Positions 1-6,837 of a DNA stretch of 9,311 bases are shown here, piece by piece (within the stretch, counting starts at the first letter, position 1; the number at the start of each line of letters is the position of its first letter). The stretch is from assembly GCA_035293565.1 (NCBI GenBank), contig DATGMP010000161.1, positions 1 to 9,311 of the forward strand. The letters run 5' to 3'. The notes beneath the pieces were generated by a model. It searched no databases and was not told the origin of the DNA. It saw nothing but the letters and a program-made list of their open reading frames with translations. The position numbers and the translations under genes were made by a program. Source of the stretch: DATGMP01 sp035293565 (GTDB lineage Bacteria > Pseudomonadota > Alphaproteobacteria > BOG-932 > Roseiterribacteraceae).

Positions 1-621
1 CGATCTATCGACCAGCCTGACGCCCTCCCTGGCCGCCTCGATTGCATTTCCGCGCGGCGAATAGGCGATACGCTCGACATCGAGCGGCGCCATCAGCCTG
101 AAAGCCTCGCGCGCGACGCTGCCGAATCCGATCGAGCCCACGGTCTTGCCCGCGAGGCCGTAGCCCATGAAGCTGGTGCGCTCAGCCCAGCGGCCTTCCC
201 GCGCCAGCCGGTCCTTGGTCGGCAGCCTGTGGGCGAGCGCCAGGATGAAAGTCAGGATCGATGTGGCGACCGCGCGCCTCACGCCATCCGGCGCGATGGT
301 GACCAGGATACCGGCGCGTGTGCAGGCTTCGATATCGACATTGTCGTAGCCGGAGCCGAAGCGTGCCACATGGCGAAGCCTGGGTTCGCCGCGCGCCAGT
401 GTCGACGCCTGCATCGCCGGTCCGAGCGCCAGGATCGCGTCGTACCGCCCGGCAGTCTCCGGCGGCAGCACCTTGGCGTGTTCCGGCAGGAAGCCATAGG
501 CGAGGTTGGGCGCACGCTCCAGGACAGCCAGCGCAGCCCGATCGAATAACGGCCCGGAGCCGTCTTCCAGCAGGCAATCGCGGGTTATCCCGACCCGATA
601 ATTCGCATGCTCCCCCGTCAT
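1..621 (-). CDS. D-isomer-specific 2-hydroxyacid dehydrogenase, N-terminal part (runs off the left edge)
   Basis: I translated this frame by hand; it stays open for 207 codons from the ATG at 621 to base 1, so the C-terminal part is missing. The family reduces 2-keto acids or oxidises D-2-hydroxy acids with NAD(P)H in the cytoplasm (PGDH/GyaR-like). Seen: the substrate-domain motif RFGSGYDNVD (residues 88-97), PDGVRRAVA (111-119), then the start of the nucleotide-binding domain, TVGSIGFGSVAR (160-171), and SPR (188-190) in the region that usually ends the second beta strand. The glycine loop reads G165-F-G167-S-V-A170, so its third glycine is alanine. The catalytic Arg, Glu and His of the family would lie beyond the edge. 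The upstream in-frame stop is the stop of the SnoaL-like gene and no other in-frame start lies between, so 621 is well supported, although its ribosome binding site is weak. The gap to the upstream gene is 45 bp, so cotranscription is likely. Exact substrate unknown. Confidence 0.88.
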   Translation of the reverse strand, partial: MTGEHANYRVGITRDCLLEDGSGPLFDRAALAVLERAPNLAYGFLPEHAKVLPPETAGRYDAILALGPAMQASTLARGEPRLRHVARFGSGYDNVDIEACTRAGILVTIAPDGVRRAVATSILTFILALAHRLPTKDRLAREGRWAERTSFMGYGLAGKTVGSIGFGSVAREAFRLMAPLDVERIAYSPRGNAIEAAREGVRLVDRS

Positions 622-666
622 GGGACGATCATGGCGGAGGATGCCGGGCCCCGTCCAGGGCGGGCG

Positions 667-1143
667 TTACAGCGGCCCGTTCATGATCGCTTTGCCGGTC
701 GCGAAATCGACAGGCACCGAAAGCTGCGAATGAACGATCAGCCATTTCCCGTTCTTCTTCTCCAGGCAGTCGGTCTCGCGGAAGGTGGTCTCGACAGCCT
801 GTCCGTTCTTGAGCGTGAAGCGGTCCTTCTGCACGGAATAAGCGAAGGCGAGCTTGCCGTCGGAATCGATCGCCAGATTCACAAAGTCGTTCGTGAAGCT
901 TTGCACGCTCTGAAAGAAGTTCACGAAATTCTTCCGCACGGCGTCCATGTCCTTGAAATTGCCCAGCATGTCGTAGAGCACGATATCGGGCGCGTAATAT
1001 TTCGGAAGATCATCGACATTCATCGTGCGGGCGAGCCCGTATTCGAGCTCGGTGATTGCCGCCTTGTCGGCCGCCGAGACCGCAGCCTGCGCGTTCGAGA
1101 CCAGGACAAGGAGCAAGGTTGCCGCGATGGCGAAGAACTTCAT
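667..1143 (-). CDS. Secreted SnoaL-like / NTF2-fold protein
   Basis: This 158-residue protein starts with a clear Sec signal peptide: Lys2, a hydrophobic core at residues 3-15, and a likely cut after AQA (18-20), so the mature protein should be periplasmic. The rest fits the NTF2-like superfamily (SnoaL_3 / DUF4440 type). There is a helix with ELEYGLARTMNVDDL (32-46), then KYYAPDIVLYDMLG (48-61), a helical stretch around FVNFFQSV (73-80), and a C-terminal strand pair FRETDCLEKKNGKWLIVHSQ (121-140). Family members include ketosteroid-isomerase-like enzymes and many non-catalytic binding proteins, so no reaction can be assigned. A strong ribosome binding site (AGGGGAA on the minus strand, 1150-1156) lies 6 bases before the ATG. 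It probably heads a small operon with the hydroxyacid dehydrogenase and shares a 105-bp divergent spacer with the gene at 1249. Fold call is fairly sure; function is open. Confidence 0.85.
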   Translation of the reverse strand: MKFFAIAATLLLVLVSNAQAAVSAADKAAITELEYGLARTMNVDDLPKYYAPDIVLYDMLGNFKDMDAVRKNFVNFFQSVQSFTNDFVNLAIDSDGKLAFAYSVQKDRFTLKNGQAVETTFRETDCLEKKNGKWLIVHSQLSVPVDFATGKAIMNGPL

Positions 1144-1248
1144 TCGGACTTCCCCTGATAAGGCGCAAAACTCAAGCGGTTTCCCGCTCTGCTGTCCAGC
1201 GGCAGTCTTCTCTTTCGCGTTCGGATCGTTGGCCCTATCCTCGGGCTC

Positions 1249-1794
1249 ATGGCACGGCTATCCGCTCTGGCTTTGTCGGCTGCCTTGGCGCTCTTTGCGC
1301 GCTCCGCTGACGCGGCGGCGCCACAATGGCGCTCCGACAAGCAGGACCCCAGCGCGGTTTTCACCTATCTGGGTTTTCATCTCGGCGAGTCGCTCGAGGA
1401 CGTGAAGGAGGCCCACGGACCCTTCCCTTACGCCAAGCAGCTGCGGCCCGACGCGGTGCTTTACGCGGACACCGACGGGTTCGGATATCCGCTCGTCACC
1501 GAACTCTATTTCGTCGGCGGCAAGCTCGGCGCGATCAAGGCCACCTTCGACAATCAAATGACCCCGCCGGACGAGGTCGAGATCGATCTCGAATCCGTCT
1601 ATGGCCCGCCGCAGGGTCGCGAGACCGCGGATTGGGTCGACCGTTTCGGCAATCATGTGAGGTCGCTCCGGCTCACCTGGAACACGCCGGTCGGGGTGCT
1701 GCAGTTCGACAACAAGTTTCAGCGCCTCAATCAGGGCGCGGTTCAGGTCAACCCCGACCTGATCGACGGTCTCATGAACAAGAACGGGCTTTGA
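1249..1794 (+). CDS. Exported protein of unknown function, coupled to a methyltransferase
   Basis: I do not recognise this 181-residue protein. It has a typical signal peptide (Arg3, hydrophobic core at 4-17, cut near ADA/A at residues 20-24), so it should be periplasmic. Two stretches resemble each other: GESLEDVKEAHGPFP (46-60) followed by strands ending in LGAIKATF (93-100), and DLESVYGPPQG (113-123) followed by SLRLTW and GVLQF (139-153). A pattern of helix, G-x-P turn and beta strands is reminiscent of BamE/SmpA-type small periplasmic folds, but that is only a guess from the pattern. No catalytic motif is visible. The start has no clear ribosome binding site, but the signal peptide begins right at this ATG. 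The stop TGA (1792-1794) overlaps the ATG of the next gene by one base, so the two are almost surely translated together. Confidence 0.82.
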   Translation: MARLSALALSAALALFARSADAAAPQWRSDKQDPSAVFTYLGFHLGESLEDVKEAHGPFPYAKQLRPDAVLYADTDGFGYPLVTELYFVGGKLGAIKATFDNQMTPPDEVEIDLESVYGPPQGRETADWVDRFGNHVRSLRLTWNTPVGVLQFDNKFQRLNQGAVQVNPDLIDGLMNKNGL

Positions 1795-2510
1795 TGCCGA
1801 TTCGCGCGCGGTTCGGCGTCATTGCGCTCGTCCTGATCGCAGGCGCGGCCCTCGCGCAACAGCCGGTCTATGAGACGCGCGTCGATCACGATCCCGAAGG
1901 CATCGGCAAATTCTATCACGGCCGCGAGATCGCGCAGACGATGGGGCCCGGCGGCATTCCGTGGCTGGACCGGCCCGAGCGTCAGGACGAAGAGCGGCCC
2001 GACACCGTCATCCAGGCGATGAAGCTGAAACCCGGCGAGGTCGTGGCGGATCTGGGCGCGGGCTCCGGCTATTTCAGCGTCCGCATGGCGCCCAAGCTGC
2101 TGCCCGGCGGCAAGGTGCTGGCGGTCGAGATCCAGGACGAGATGCTGGACGCGATCCGCGCCAGGGCGGCGGAAACCAAGTCGACAAATGTCGAAGCGGT
2201 GAAGGGCACCGAGACCGATCCGATGCTGCCCGAGAAAGGGGTCGACATCGTGCTCATGGTCGATGTCTATCACGAGCTTTCCGACCCGCTCGAGGTGATG
2301 CGCAAGGTAACGGCTTCGCTGAAGCCCGGAGGTCGCGTGGTGTTCGTCGAATACCGCAAGGAGGATCCGAGCGTGCCGATCAAGGAACTGCACAAGATGG
2401 CGCTGGCGCAGCTCGATCTCGAGATGGAAGCGGTGGGGCTGAAGCGGGTCGAAACGATCGAGACGCTGCCGCTTCAGCACATTGCGATCTATGCGGCGAA
2501 CGGGACCTGA
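1794..2510 (+). CDS. Class I SAM-dependent methyltransferase with a predicted signal peptide
   Basis: The 238-residue product has a Rossmann-type methyltransferase core. Motif I is VADLGAGSGYF (84-94), the acidic residue after strand 2 is E112 in VLAVEIQ (109-115), motif IV-like DIVLMVDVYHEL spans 151-162, and LKPGGRVVFVEY (176-187) is the usual post-motif region. An N-terminal family-specific stretch FYHGREIAQTMGPGG (40-54) with WLDRPERQDEE (57-67) precedes the core. Residues 1-21 look like a signal peptide (Arg4 and Arg6, hydrophobic 8-20, cut after ALA at 19-21), which is odd because SAM is made in the cytosol. I recall this family as commonly carrying such a leader, but its substrate is not known to me. 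The start is set by the TGATG overlap with the upstream gene; there is no separate ribosome binding site, so translation should depend on coupling. It converges on the response regulator with an 11-bp gap. Confidence 0.88.
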   Translation: MPIRARFGVIALVLIAGAALAQQPVYETRVDHDPEGIGKFYHGREIAQTMGPGGIPWLDRPERQDEERPDTVIQAMKLKPGEVVADLGAGSGYFSVRMAPKLLPGGKVLAVEIQDEMLDAIRARAAETKSTNVEAVKGTETDPMLPEKGVDIVLMVDVYHELSDPLEVMRKVTASLKPGGRVVFVEYRKEDPSVPIKELHKMALAQLDLEMEAVGLKRVETIETLPLQHIAIYAANGT

Positions 2511-2521
2511 CGCGTCGCAGG

Positions 2522-2932
2522 TTATCCGAGCGCAATTTTGACGGCGTCGATCAGCAGATCCTGGCGGAAGGGCTTTTCGATGATGGCGTCACGACCGTCG
2601 CCCGCAGCGATCAGGCTGCGGGCGAGCTCGACATGGGCGCTGGAATAGATCACGCGGATGCCGGGCCGGATCTCCTGCGCCTTTTGCGCCAACGTGAACC
2701 CGTCCATGCCGCGCATCACCACATCGGTCAGAAGAAGATCGATATCGGGGTTCGCTTCGATCTCGCGCAGCGCCGCTTTGGGATCGAGCGCAAAGGTCGC
2801 GAGGTAGCCGGCATGCAAAAGCATCTCGGTTGCCGCTCCGGCGAAAAACGGCTCATCGTCCACCACCAGGACAAAACCCGGCCGCGCAGAGGAAACCGCG
2901 GCGGGTTCCGCAAGGTTGGCCTGGTAAATCAT
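2522..2932 (-). CDS. Stand-alone CheY-like response regulator receiver protein
   Basis: The product (136 residues) is a single receiver domain with no output domain. Seen: strand 1 plus the acidic pair FVLVVDDE (D25, D26), the phospho-acceptor D70 in LLLTDVVM (67-73), the switch Ser in VIYSSAH (S98), and the invariant Lys in IIEKPF (K120). A short tail of about 18 residues precedes the domain. Such proteins pass phosphate between histidine kinases and other partners, or act by binding a target protein. No kinase gene is in the window, so the partner is unknown. The minus-strand ribosome binding site GAGAGG (2938-2943) sits 5 bases before the ATG and fixes the start. It diverges from the glutathione S-transferase across a 241-bp AT-rich spacer. 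Family assignment is firm; role is open. Confidence 0.93.
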   Translation of the reverse strand: MIYQANLAEPAAVSSARPGFVLVVDDEPFFAGAATEMLLHAGYLATFALDPKAALREIEANPDIDLLLTDVVMRGMDGFTLAQKAQEIRPGIRVIYSSAHVELARSLIAAGDGRDAIIEKPFRQDLLIDAVKIALG

Positions 2933-3173
2933 TGATACCTCTCATTGTCGCGTTCAACTCATTCTTCCGAGACAGTGGTAAGCAAGTTCTTAACCCGCAG
3001 TATGGCGGCAGTTACATAAAGTAATTGTTAGAGGTGACTTTTCAGAATATTTGAAAGAACCGTGACAATTTCGTGATTTACGGGAGGTTTGCTTTGAGAC
3101 GGAGCGGCCGATGTCCGGCTTGCGCGTGGCAGCCGAACCGCTAGTGTCGCCTGTGGAAAGGGAGGGACGCTCG
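2933..3173. promoter_or_regulatory. AT-rich divergent promoter region between response regulator and GST genes
   Basis: This 241-bp gap carries no convincing gene and is the most AT-rich part of the window, especially 2985-3090, so the promoters for both flanking genes are expected here. The pentamer CGTGA occurs at 3061-3065 and again at 3072-3076, one helical turn apart (11 bp), and a related GTGAC lies at 3034-3038. This could be a direct-repeat operator, but I cannot match it to a known regulator. I could not place reliable -35/-10 boxes. Confidence 0.4.
3160..3166 (+). promoter_or_regulatory. Ribosome binding site that fixes the GST start
   Basis: The purine run GGGAGGG lies 7 bases before the ATG at 3174. 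It favours this start over an in-frame ATG at 3111, which would add 21 residues that are not part of the GST fold. Confidence 0.75.
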
Positions 3174-3812
3174 ATGATCAAGGTCCATCATCTCGCCGAT
3201 TCACGGTCGACGAAGATCCTGTGGCTGCTGGAGGAGATGGGGCTGGACTACGAGATCGTCTCGTATCCGCGCTACCAGGGAAACCTTGCCCCGCCGGAGC
3301 TCAAGGCCGTGCACCCGTTGGGCAAGTCGCCGGTGATCGAAGATGGACAGCGAACGATCGCCGAATCCGGCGCCATCGTCGAATATCTGATCGAGAGCTA
3401 CGGCAACGGCCGGCTGAAGCCCCCGAAGGGCAGCGACGATTGGGCGCGCTACCTGCAATGGCTGCAGATCCCGGAAAGCTCGGTTATGCTCCCGCTCATT
3501 CTCGCCATCTATGTTGAGATGCTGGGCGAGGCGGGCAAGCCGCTCCACCCACGCGTCTATGACGAGGTCAAGAACCATCTCGACTTCATCGCGGCCGCGC
3601 TGGAAGGCCGGGACTTCATCGTCGGCAACGATCTGACGGGCGCCGATTTCCAAGTCACCTTCACGCTGGAAAGCGCGATGTCGAACAACAAGCTCGACGA
3701 TTATCCGACGTTGCGCGCCTATGTCGCCCGCATGCAGGCCCGCCCCGCCTATCGCCGCGCGCTCGAGAAAGGCGGGTCCTACGACCTACGGAGGCTGTTC
3801 GGCGCTCGTTGA
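3174..3812 (+). CDS. Glutathione S-transferase, GTT1-like
   Basis: The 212-residue protein has the two-part GST layout. The N-terminal thioredoxin-like domain (about 1-78) holds HHLADSRSTKILWLLEEMGL (5-24), the glutathione-site cis-proline P53 in GKSPVIEDG (50-58), and the gamma-glutamyl-binding pair E64-S65 in IAESGAIVEYL (62-72). The helical C-terminal domain holds RYLQWLQIPESSVM (92-105) and the N-capping box LTGADF (154-159). The SRS-x-x-ILWLLEE pattern plus HPLGKSP (47-53) matches what I know of GTT1-like GSTs rather than the beta class with its catalytic Cys. The residue that activates the thiol is probably S10 or S12 (inference). Expected role: cytoplasmic conjugation or peroxide reduction with glutathione on an unknown substrate. 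Start chosen at 3174 for its ribosome binding site and because the fold begins right there. It ends by convergence with the aldehyde dehydrogenase. Confidence 0.93.
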   Translation: MIKVHHLADSRSTKILWLLEEMGLDYEIVSYPRYQGNLAPPELKAVHPLGKSPVIEDGQRTIAESGAIVEYLIESYGNGRLKPPKGSDDWARYLQWLQIPESSVMLPLILAIYVEMLGEAGKPLHPRVYDEVKNHLDFIAAALEGRDFIVGNDLTGADFQVTFTLESAMSNNKLDDYPTLRAYVARMQARPAYRRALEKGGSYDLRRLFGAR

Positions 3813-3825
3813 AAGTCGAAACGCG

Positions 3826-3879
3826 TGGAGCGAAGCGACACCCATCCATGATGGACTGCTTCGCTCCGCTCGCAATGAC
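3826..3879 (-). repeat. Dispersed palindromic repeat, copy 1 (hairpin between convergent genes)
   Basis: This lies in the 100-bp gap between the ends of the GST and aldehyde dehydrogenase genes. The arms GGAGCGAAGC (3827-3836) and GCTTCGCTCC (3858-3867) are exact inverse complements. Inside them CCATC (3842-3846) pairs with GATGG (3850-3854), giving a long stem with a small internal loop. The 22 bases 3858-3879 are the exact inverse complement of 6838-6859, the second copy. The layout resembles the dispersed repeats with a CATTGCGAGC core that I recall from many alphaproteobacterial genomes. It may work as a transcript end for both genes. Confidence 0.8.
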
Positions 3880-3912
3880 GCCGAGGGATTGAGTTAACGG
3901 CTTGCCCCGTTC

Positions 3913-5412
3913 CTATAGCGCGGCGGTCACGGCTTTCACTTCGGTGTAATTGTGGAAGACCTCCTCGCCCATCTCGCGGCCCCAGCCTGATTGCTTGTAG
4001 CCGCCGAAGGGGAGCGCCGCGTCGAAGACATTGTGGCAGTTGATCCAGACCGTGCCCGAACGGATCTTCCGCGCGAGCTTGTGAGCGAGCCCGCCATCGC
4101 GCGTCCAAATCGACGCGGCGAGACCATAGATCGTGTCATTGGCCTGCGTGGCGATCCGCTCGATATCGTCGTCGTTGAAGGGTTGCGCGCAAACGACGGG
4201 GCCGAAGATCTCCTCCCGCACCACCTTCATCTCGGGCTTGGTATCGGCGAGCACGGTCGGCTGCACGAAATAGCCCGCATCGCCGACGCGGCGCCCGCCG
4301 GCCACGACCTTGGCGCCTTCGTCCTTTCCGGCCGAGATGTAGCCGGTGACGCGCGCGAACTGCTCGTCGGAGACCAGCGGCCCCATCTGGGTGTCGGGAT
4401 CGAGGCCCGGCCCGACTTTGATCGAGCCCGCGATCTTGGCCACGCCTTCCAGCACGCGATCATAGACATCCTTGTGTACGTAGAGCCGCGAGCCGGCACA
4501 GCAGCATTGGCCATGATTGAAGAAGATGGCGCCCGCCGCCCCCGGGATCGCCCTGTCGAGATCCGCATCCGGGAAGACGATTGCAGGCGATTTGCCGCCG
4601 AGCTCCAGCGTAACTTTCTTGAGGTTGCCGGCGGCGGCCTTGACGATCAGCTTGCCGACCTCGGTGGAGCCCGTGAACGCGACCTTGTCGACCTGATCGT
4701 GCGCTGCGAGCGCGGCGCCCGCGGTCTCGCCATAGCCGGCCAGGATGTTGACGACTCCGTTGGGGAATCCGGCTTCGGCCACCAGCTCAGCGAGACGAAG
4801 CGCCGACATCGGCGTCTGCTCGGCGGCCTTCAGCACCACCGTGCAGCCGGCGGCCAACGCCGGCGCGAGCTTCCACGCCGCCATCAGCAGCGGGAAGTTC
4901 CATGGAATGATCTGGCCGACCACGCCGACCGGTTCGCGGACCGTGTAGGAAAGGTACTCGCCGGGGAAGGAGATCGGGATCGTCGAGCCGGTGAGCTTGG
5001 TCGCCCAGCCGGCCATGTAGCGGAACATGTCGACCGATAGCGGGACGTCGGCGGCGCGGGCGACTGCGAGCGGCTTGCCGTTGTCGATCGATTCGATTTC
5101 CGCCAGCTCGTCGAGATTCTTCTCGATGAGATCGCCGAGCTTCCACAGCAGGCGGCCGCGCTCGGACGGCGTCATTTTGGGCCAGGGTCCCTCGTCGAAG
5201 GCGCGTCGAGCAGCCTTTACCGCGCGATCGACATCCTCGCGATCGGCCTCGGCGACATTCGCCAGGACCGTGCCGGTGGCGGGATTGTACACCGGGAACA
5301 TTTTGCCCGACGCAGCGGGCGTGAACGCGCCGTCGATATAGAGCTTGCTCGGGCGGTTCAGGAATTCTGTCGCGCCCCGGCCCAGCCGGGGATCGAGCGC
5401 GATGGTGTCCAT
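3913..5412 (-). CDS. NAD(P)-dependent aldehyde dehydrogenase
   Basis: The 499-residue length is typical of the ALDH superfamily, which oxidises aldehydes to acids in the cytoplasm. Key parts are all present: oxyanion-hole Asn N172 in IIPWNFPLLMAAWK (168-181), cofactor Lys K195 in VVLKAAEQTP (192-201), the glycine-containing FTGSTEVGK loop (246-254), general base E270 in VTLELGGKSP (267-276), the nucleophile C304 as the middle Cys of GQCCCAGSR (301-309), and the cofactor-binding EEIFGPVV (400-407). The C-terminal GYKQSGWGREMG (471-482) and NYTEVKAV (488-495) are like those of ALDH2, betaine- and phenylacetaldehyde-type enzymes. The substrate cannot be told from this. The minus-strand GGAGG (5418-5422) 5 bases before the ATG at 5412 selects this start over an in-frame ATG at 5424, which overlaps that site, and over one at 5532. 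It diverges from the serine hydrolase across 182 bp. Confidence 0.96.
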   Translation of the reverse strand: MDTIALDPRLGRGATEFLNRPSKLYIDGAFTPAASGKMFPVYNPATGTVLANVAEADREDVDRAVKAARRAFDEGPWPKMTPSERGRLLWKLGDLIEKNLDELAEIESIDNGKPLAVARAADVPLSVDMFRYMAGWATKLTGSTIPISFPGEYLSYTVREPVGVVGQIIPWNFPLLMAAWKLAPALAAGCTVVLKAAEQTPMSALRLAELVAEAGFPNGVVNILAGYGETAGAALAAHDQVDKVAFTGSTEVGKLIVKAAAGNLKKVTLELGGKSPAIVFPDADLDRAIPGAAGAIFFNHGQCCCAGSRLYVHKDVYDRVLEGVAKIAGSIKVGPGLDPDTQMGPLVSDEQFARVTGYISAGKDEGAKVVAGGRRVGDAGYFVQPTVLADTKPEMKVVREEIFGPVVCAQPFNDDDIERIATQANDTIYGLAASIWTRDGGLAHKLARKIRSGTVWINCHNVFDAALPFGGYKQSGWGREMGEEVFHNYTEVKAVTAAL

Positions 5413-5594
5413 TGTTTCCTCCATGGGTTCCAAAGGCCGCTTCAGGGCCGATCGACATCGTCGTTTTTGGGATGTCCCTTGGATCGGACGATAGGCCCGA
5501 AGCGAACGTCGGTCCACCGGCCGGCCGGGCATTTTCGTTTGTCTCGGTCGTGGCCCGCCGTCACAATGAGTTCGGACCGGAGGGGAGAAATTTG
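5413..5594. promoter_or_regulatory. Divergent spacer between aldehyde dehydrogenase and serine hydrolase
   Basis: This 182-bp gap separates two divergent starts and should hold both promoters. Ribosome binding sites are clear at each end (GGAGG on the minus strand at 5418-5422; GGAGGGGAG at 5579-5587 on the plus strand, 7 bases before the ATG at 5595). I see no firm -35/-10 pair or known operator. Confidence 0.4.
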
Positions 5595-6800
5595 ATGAGC
5601 GACCTGGGGCCGGGCGGATTCTCCAAGGAGCGGCTGAAGCGGCTGACGCGCAGCATGGAGGAGCATGTCGCGCGCGGCGGCGTCGCCGGCGTCATCACGC
5701 TGATCGAGCGGCATGGCGAGGACGCGCATTGCGACGTGATCGGTTGGCAGGACGAGGAGGCGAAAATTCCGCTCCGCCTCGATACGCTGTTTCGCATCGC
5801 GTCAATGACCAAGCCCATCGTCAGCGTGGCGGCGCTGATGCTGGTCGAGGAAGGGCTGATCCGGCTGGGCGACGCCGTCGACAGATGGCTCCCCGAGATC
5901 GCAAACCCAAAAGTGCTGGTCGATCCGGCGGGGCCGCTGTCCGATACCTATCCGGCCCCGCGGGCAATCACCCTGCGCGATCTGCTGCTGCACCGCTCCG
6001 GCATCGCCTATCCGCTGACCGCCGAAGGGCCATTCGCCGCCGCGCTGTCGGAATTCAATGAGCTCGTGCTGCCGAAGACGATGCCGATGGACGAATGGCT
6101 GAAGCGCCTCGGCGCACTGCCGCTGGCCTATGCGCCGGGCGCGCGCTGGCATTACGGCTTCTCGACCGACGTGCTGGGTATCCTGATCGGCCGCGTGGCG
6201 GGCATGTCTTTTCCCGATGTGCTGCGCACCCGAATTTTCGAGCCGCTCGGCATGACGGACACGTTCTTCTGGGTGCCGAAGGAAAAGGCCGTTCGCTTCG
6301 GGCCGGCTTATACGCCGGACCCCAAGAGCGGAAAGCGCGTCGTCGTCGATCATCCGTCGAGCAGCCGCTGGCTCGATCCGGCCAGCTTCCCATCAGGCGG
6401 CGCCGGTCTCGTATCGACGGTCGATGATTATCTCAAATTCGCGCGCGTGGTGCTCGGCCGCGGCGCGGCCGGCGGCGTGCGGCTCCTGTCGCGCAAAATG
6501 TTCGACCTGATGACCTCCGATCATCTGACGCCGGCGGAGCGCGCGACGCCGTTTCTGGGCATGGAGTTCTGGGGCGACCAAACCTTCGGCCTCGGCCTCT
6601 CGATCGGGACCGACGTCACGAGGCATGACGGGCTAACGTCGCCCGGCCGGCTCGGTTGGCCGGGCGCCTACGGCACCTGGTGGGTCGCCGATCCGGCGGA
6701 GGACATGATCGCGTTGATGATGATCCAGCTCTATTTCGGCACGGGCAGCACGGTCCGCACCGATTGCGAGACCATGATCTATCAGGCGATCGCGGATTAG
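5595..6800 (+). CDS. Serine hydrolase, class C beta-lactamase / family VIII esterase type
   Basis: The 401-residue protein belongs to the beta-lactamase/EstB superfamily (PF00144 type). The nucleophile motif is S70-M-T-K73 in FRIASMTKPIVSVAA (66-80). The catalytic Tyr is probably Y187 in GARWHYGFSTDVLG (182-195), where the classic Y-x-N becomes Y-G-F. The third motif, usually KTG in beta-lactamases or W-G-G in family VIII esterases, reads GWPGAYGT (354-361). Other family marks are ITLRDLLLHRSGI (125-137), FEPLGMTDTFFWVP (215-228) and SGGAGLVSTVDDYLKFAR (267-284). There is no signal peptide, so it should be cytoplasmic; that, with the W-P-G, favours an ester or amide hydrolase over a true beta-lactamase. 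The start at 5595 is fixed by its ribosome binding site; upstream in-frame starts at 5412 would run through the promoter of the neighbouring gene. Substrate unknown. Confidence 0.92.
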   Translation: MSDLGPGGFSKERLKRLTRSMEEHVARGGVAGVITLIERHGEDAHCDVIGWQDEEAKIPLRLDTLFRIASMTKPIVSVAALMLVEEGLIRLGDAVDRWLPEIANPKVLVDPAGPLSDTYPAPRAITLRDLLLHRSGIAYPLTAEGPFAAALSEFNELVLPKTMPMDEWLKRLGALPLAYAPGARWHYGFSTDVLGILIGRVAGMSFPDVLRTRIFEPLGMTDTFFWVPKEKAVRFGPAYTPDPKSGKRVVVDHPSSSRWLDPASFPSGGAGLVSTVDDYLKFARVVLGRGAAGGVRLLSRKMFDLMTSDHLTPAERATPFLGMEFWGDQTFGLGLSIGTDVTRHDGLTSPGRLGWPGAYGTWWVADPAEDMIALMMIQLYFGTGSTVRTDCETMIYQAIAD

Positions 6801-6816
6801 GCGTGATCGATTAGGT

Positions 6817-6830
6817 CGGGACGGTTCCCG
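6817..6830 (+). terminator. Short GC-rich hairpin after the serine hydrolase
   Basis: CGGGA (6817-6821) and TCCCG (6826-6830) form a perfect 5-bp stem with a CGGT loop, 16 bases after the stop codon. No T-run follows, so it is at best a weak terminator or a 3'-end stabiliser; it may act with the repeat hairpins just downstream. Confidence 0.4.
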
Positions 6831-6837
6831 CGAGCGA

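Noticed and set aside
1175..1188. Small dyad AGCGG / CCGCT around a 4-base loop in the divergent spacer before 1249
   Set aside because: A 5-bp stem is too short to stand out in this sequence and has no supporting context.
1743..2480. Open frame of 245 codons opposite the methyltransferase
   Set aside because: His- and Arg-rich translation with no recognisable motif, opposite a well supported gene.
2990..2995. TTAACC, resembling a CtrA half-site
   Set aside because: The second half-site at the proper distance is missing.
3991..5040. Long open frame on the plus strand inside the aldehyde dehydrogenase gene
   Set aside because: It lies wholly opposite a complete aldehyde dehydrogenase with all catalytic residues; its translation is rich in Arg, Asp and Gly with no domain. 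It is a typical antisense shadow of high-GC coding DNA.
5517..5528. Perfect 12-base palindrome made of three CCGG units
   Set aside because: Simple GC-only palindromes are expected in DNA this GC-rich; no second copy or known operator match.
5802..6353. Open frame of 183 codons opposite the serine hydrolase
   Set aside because: Antisense shadow: no motif, Arg/Gln/His-rich, and no ribosome binding site was identified for it.
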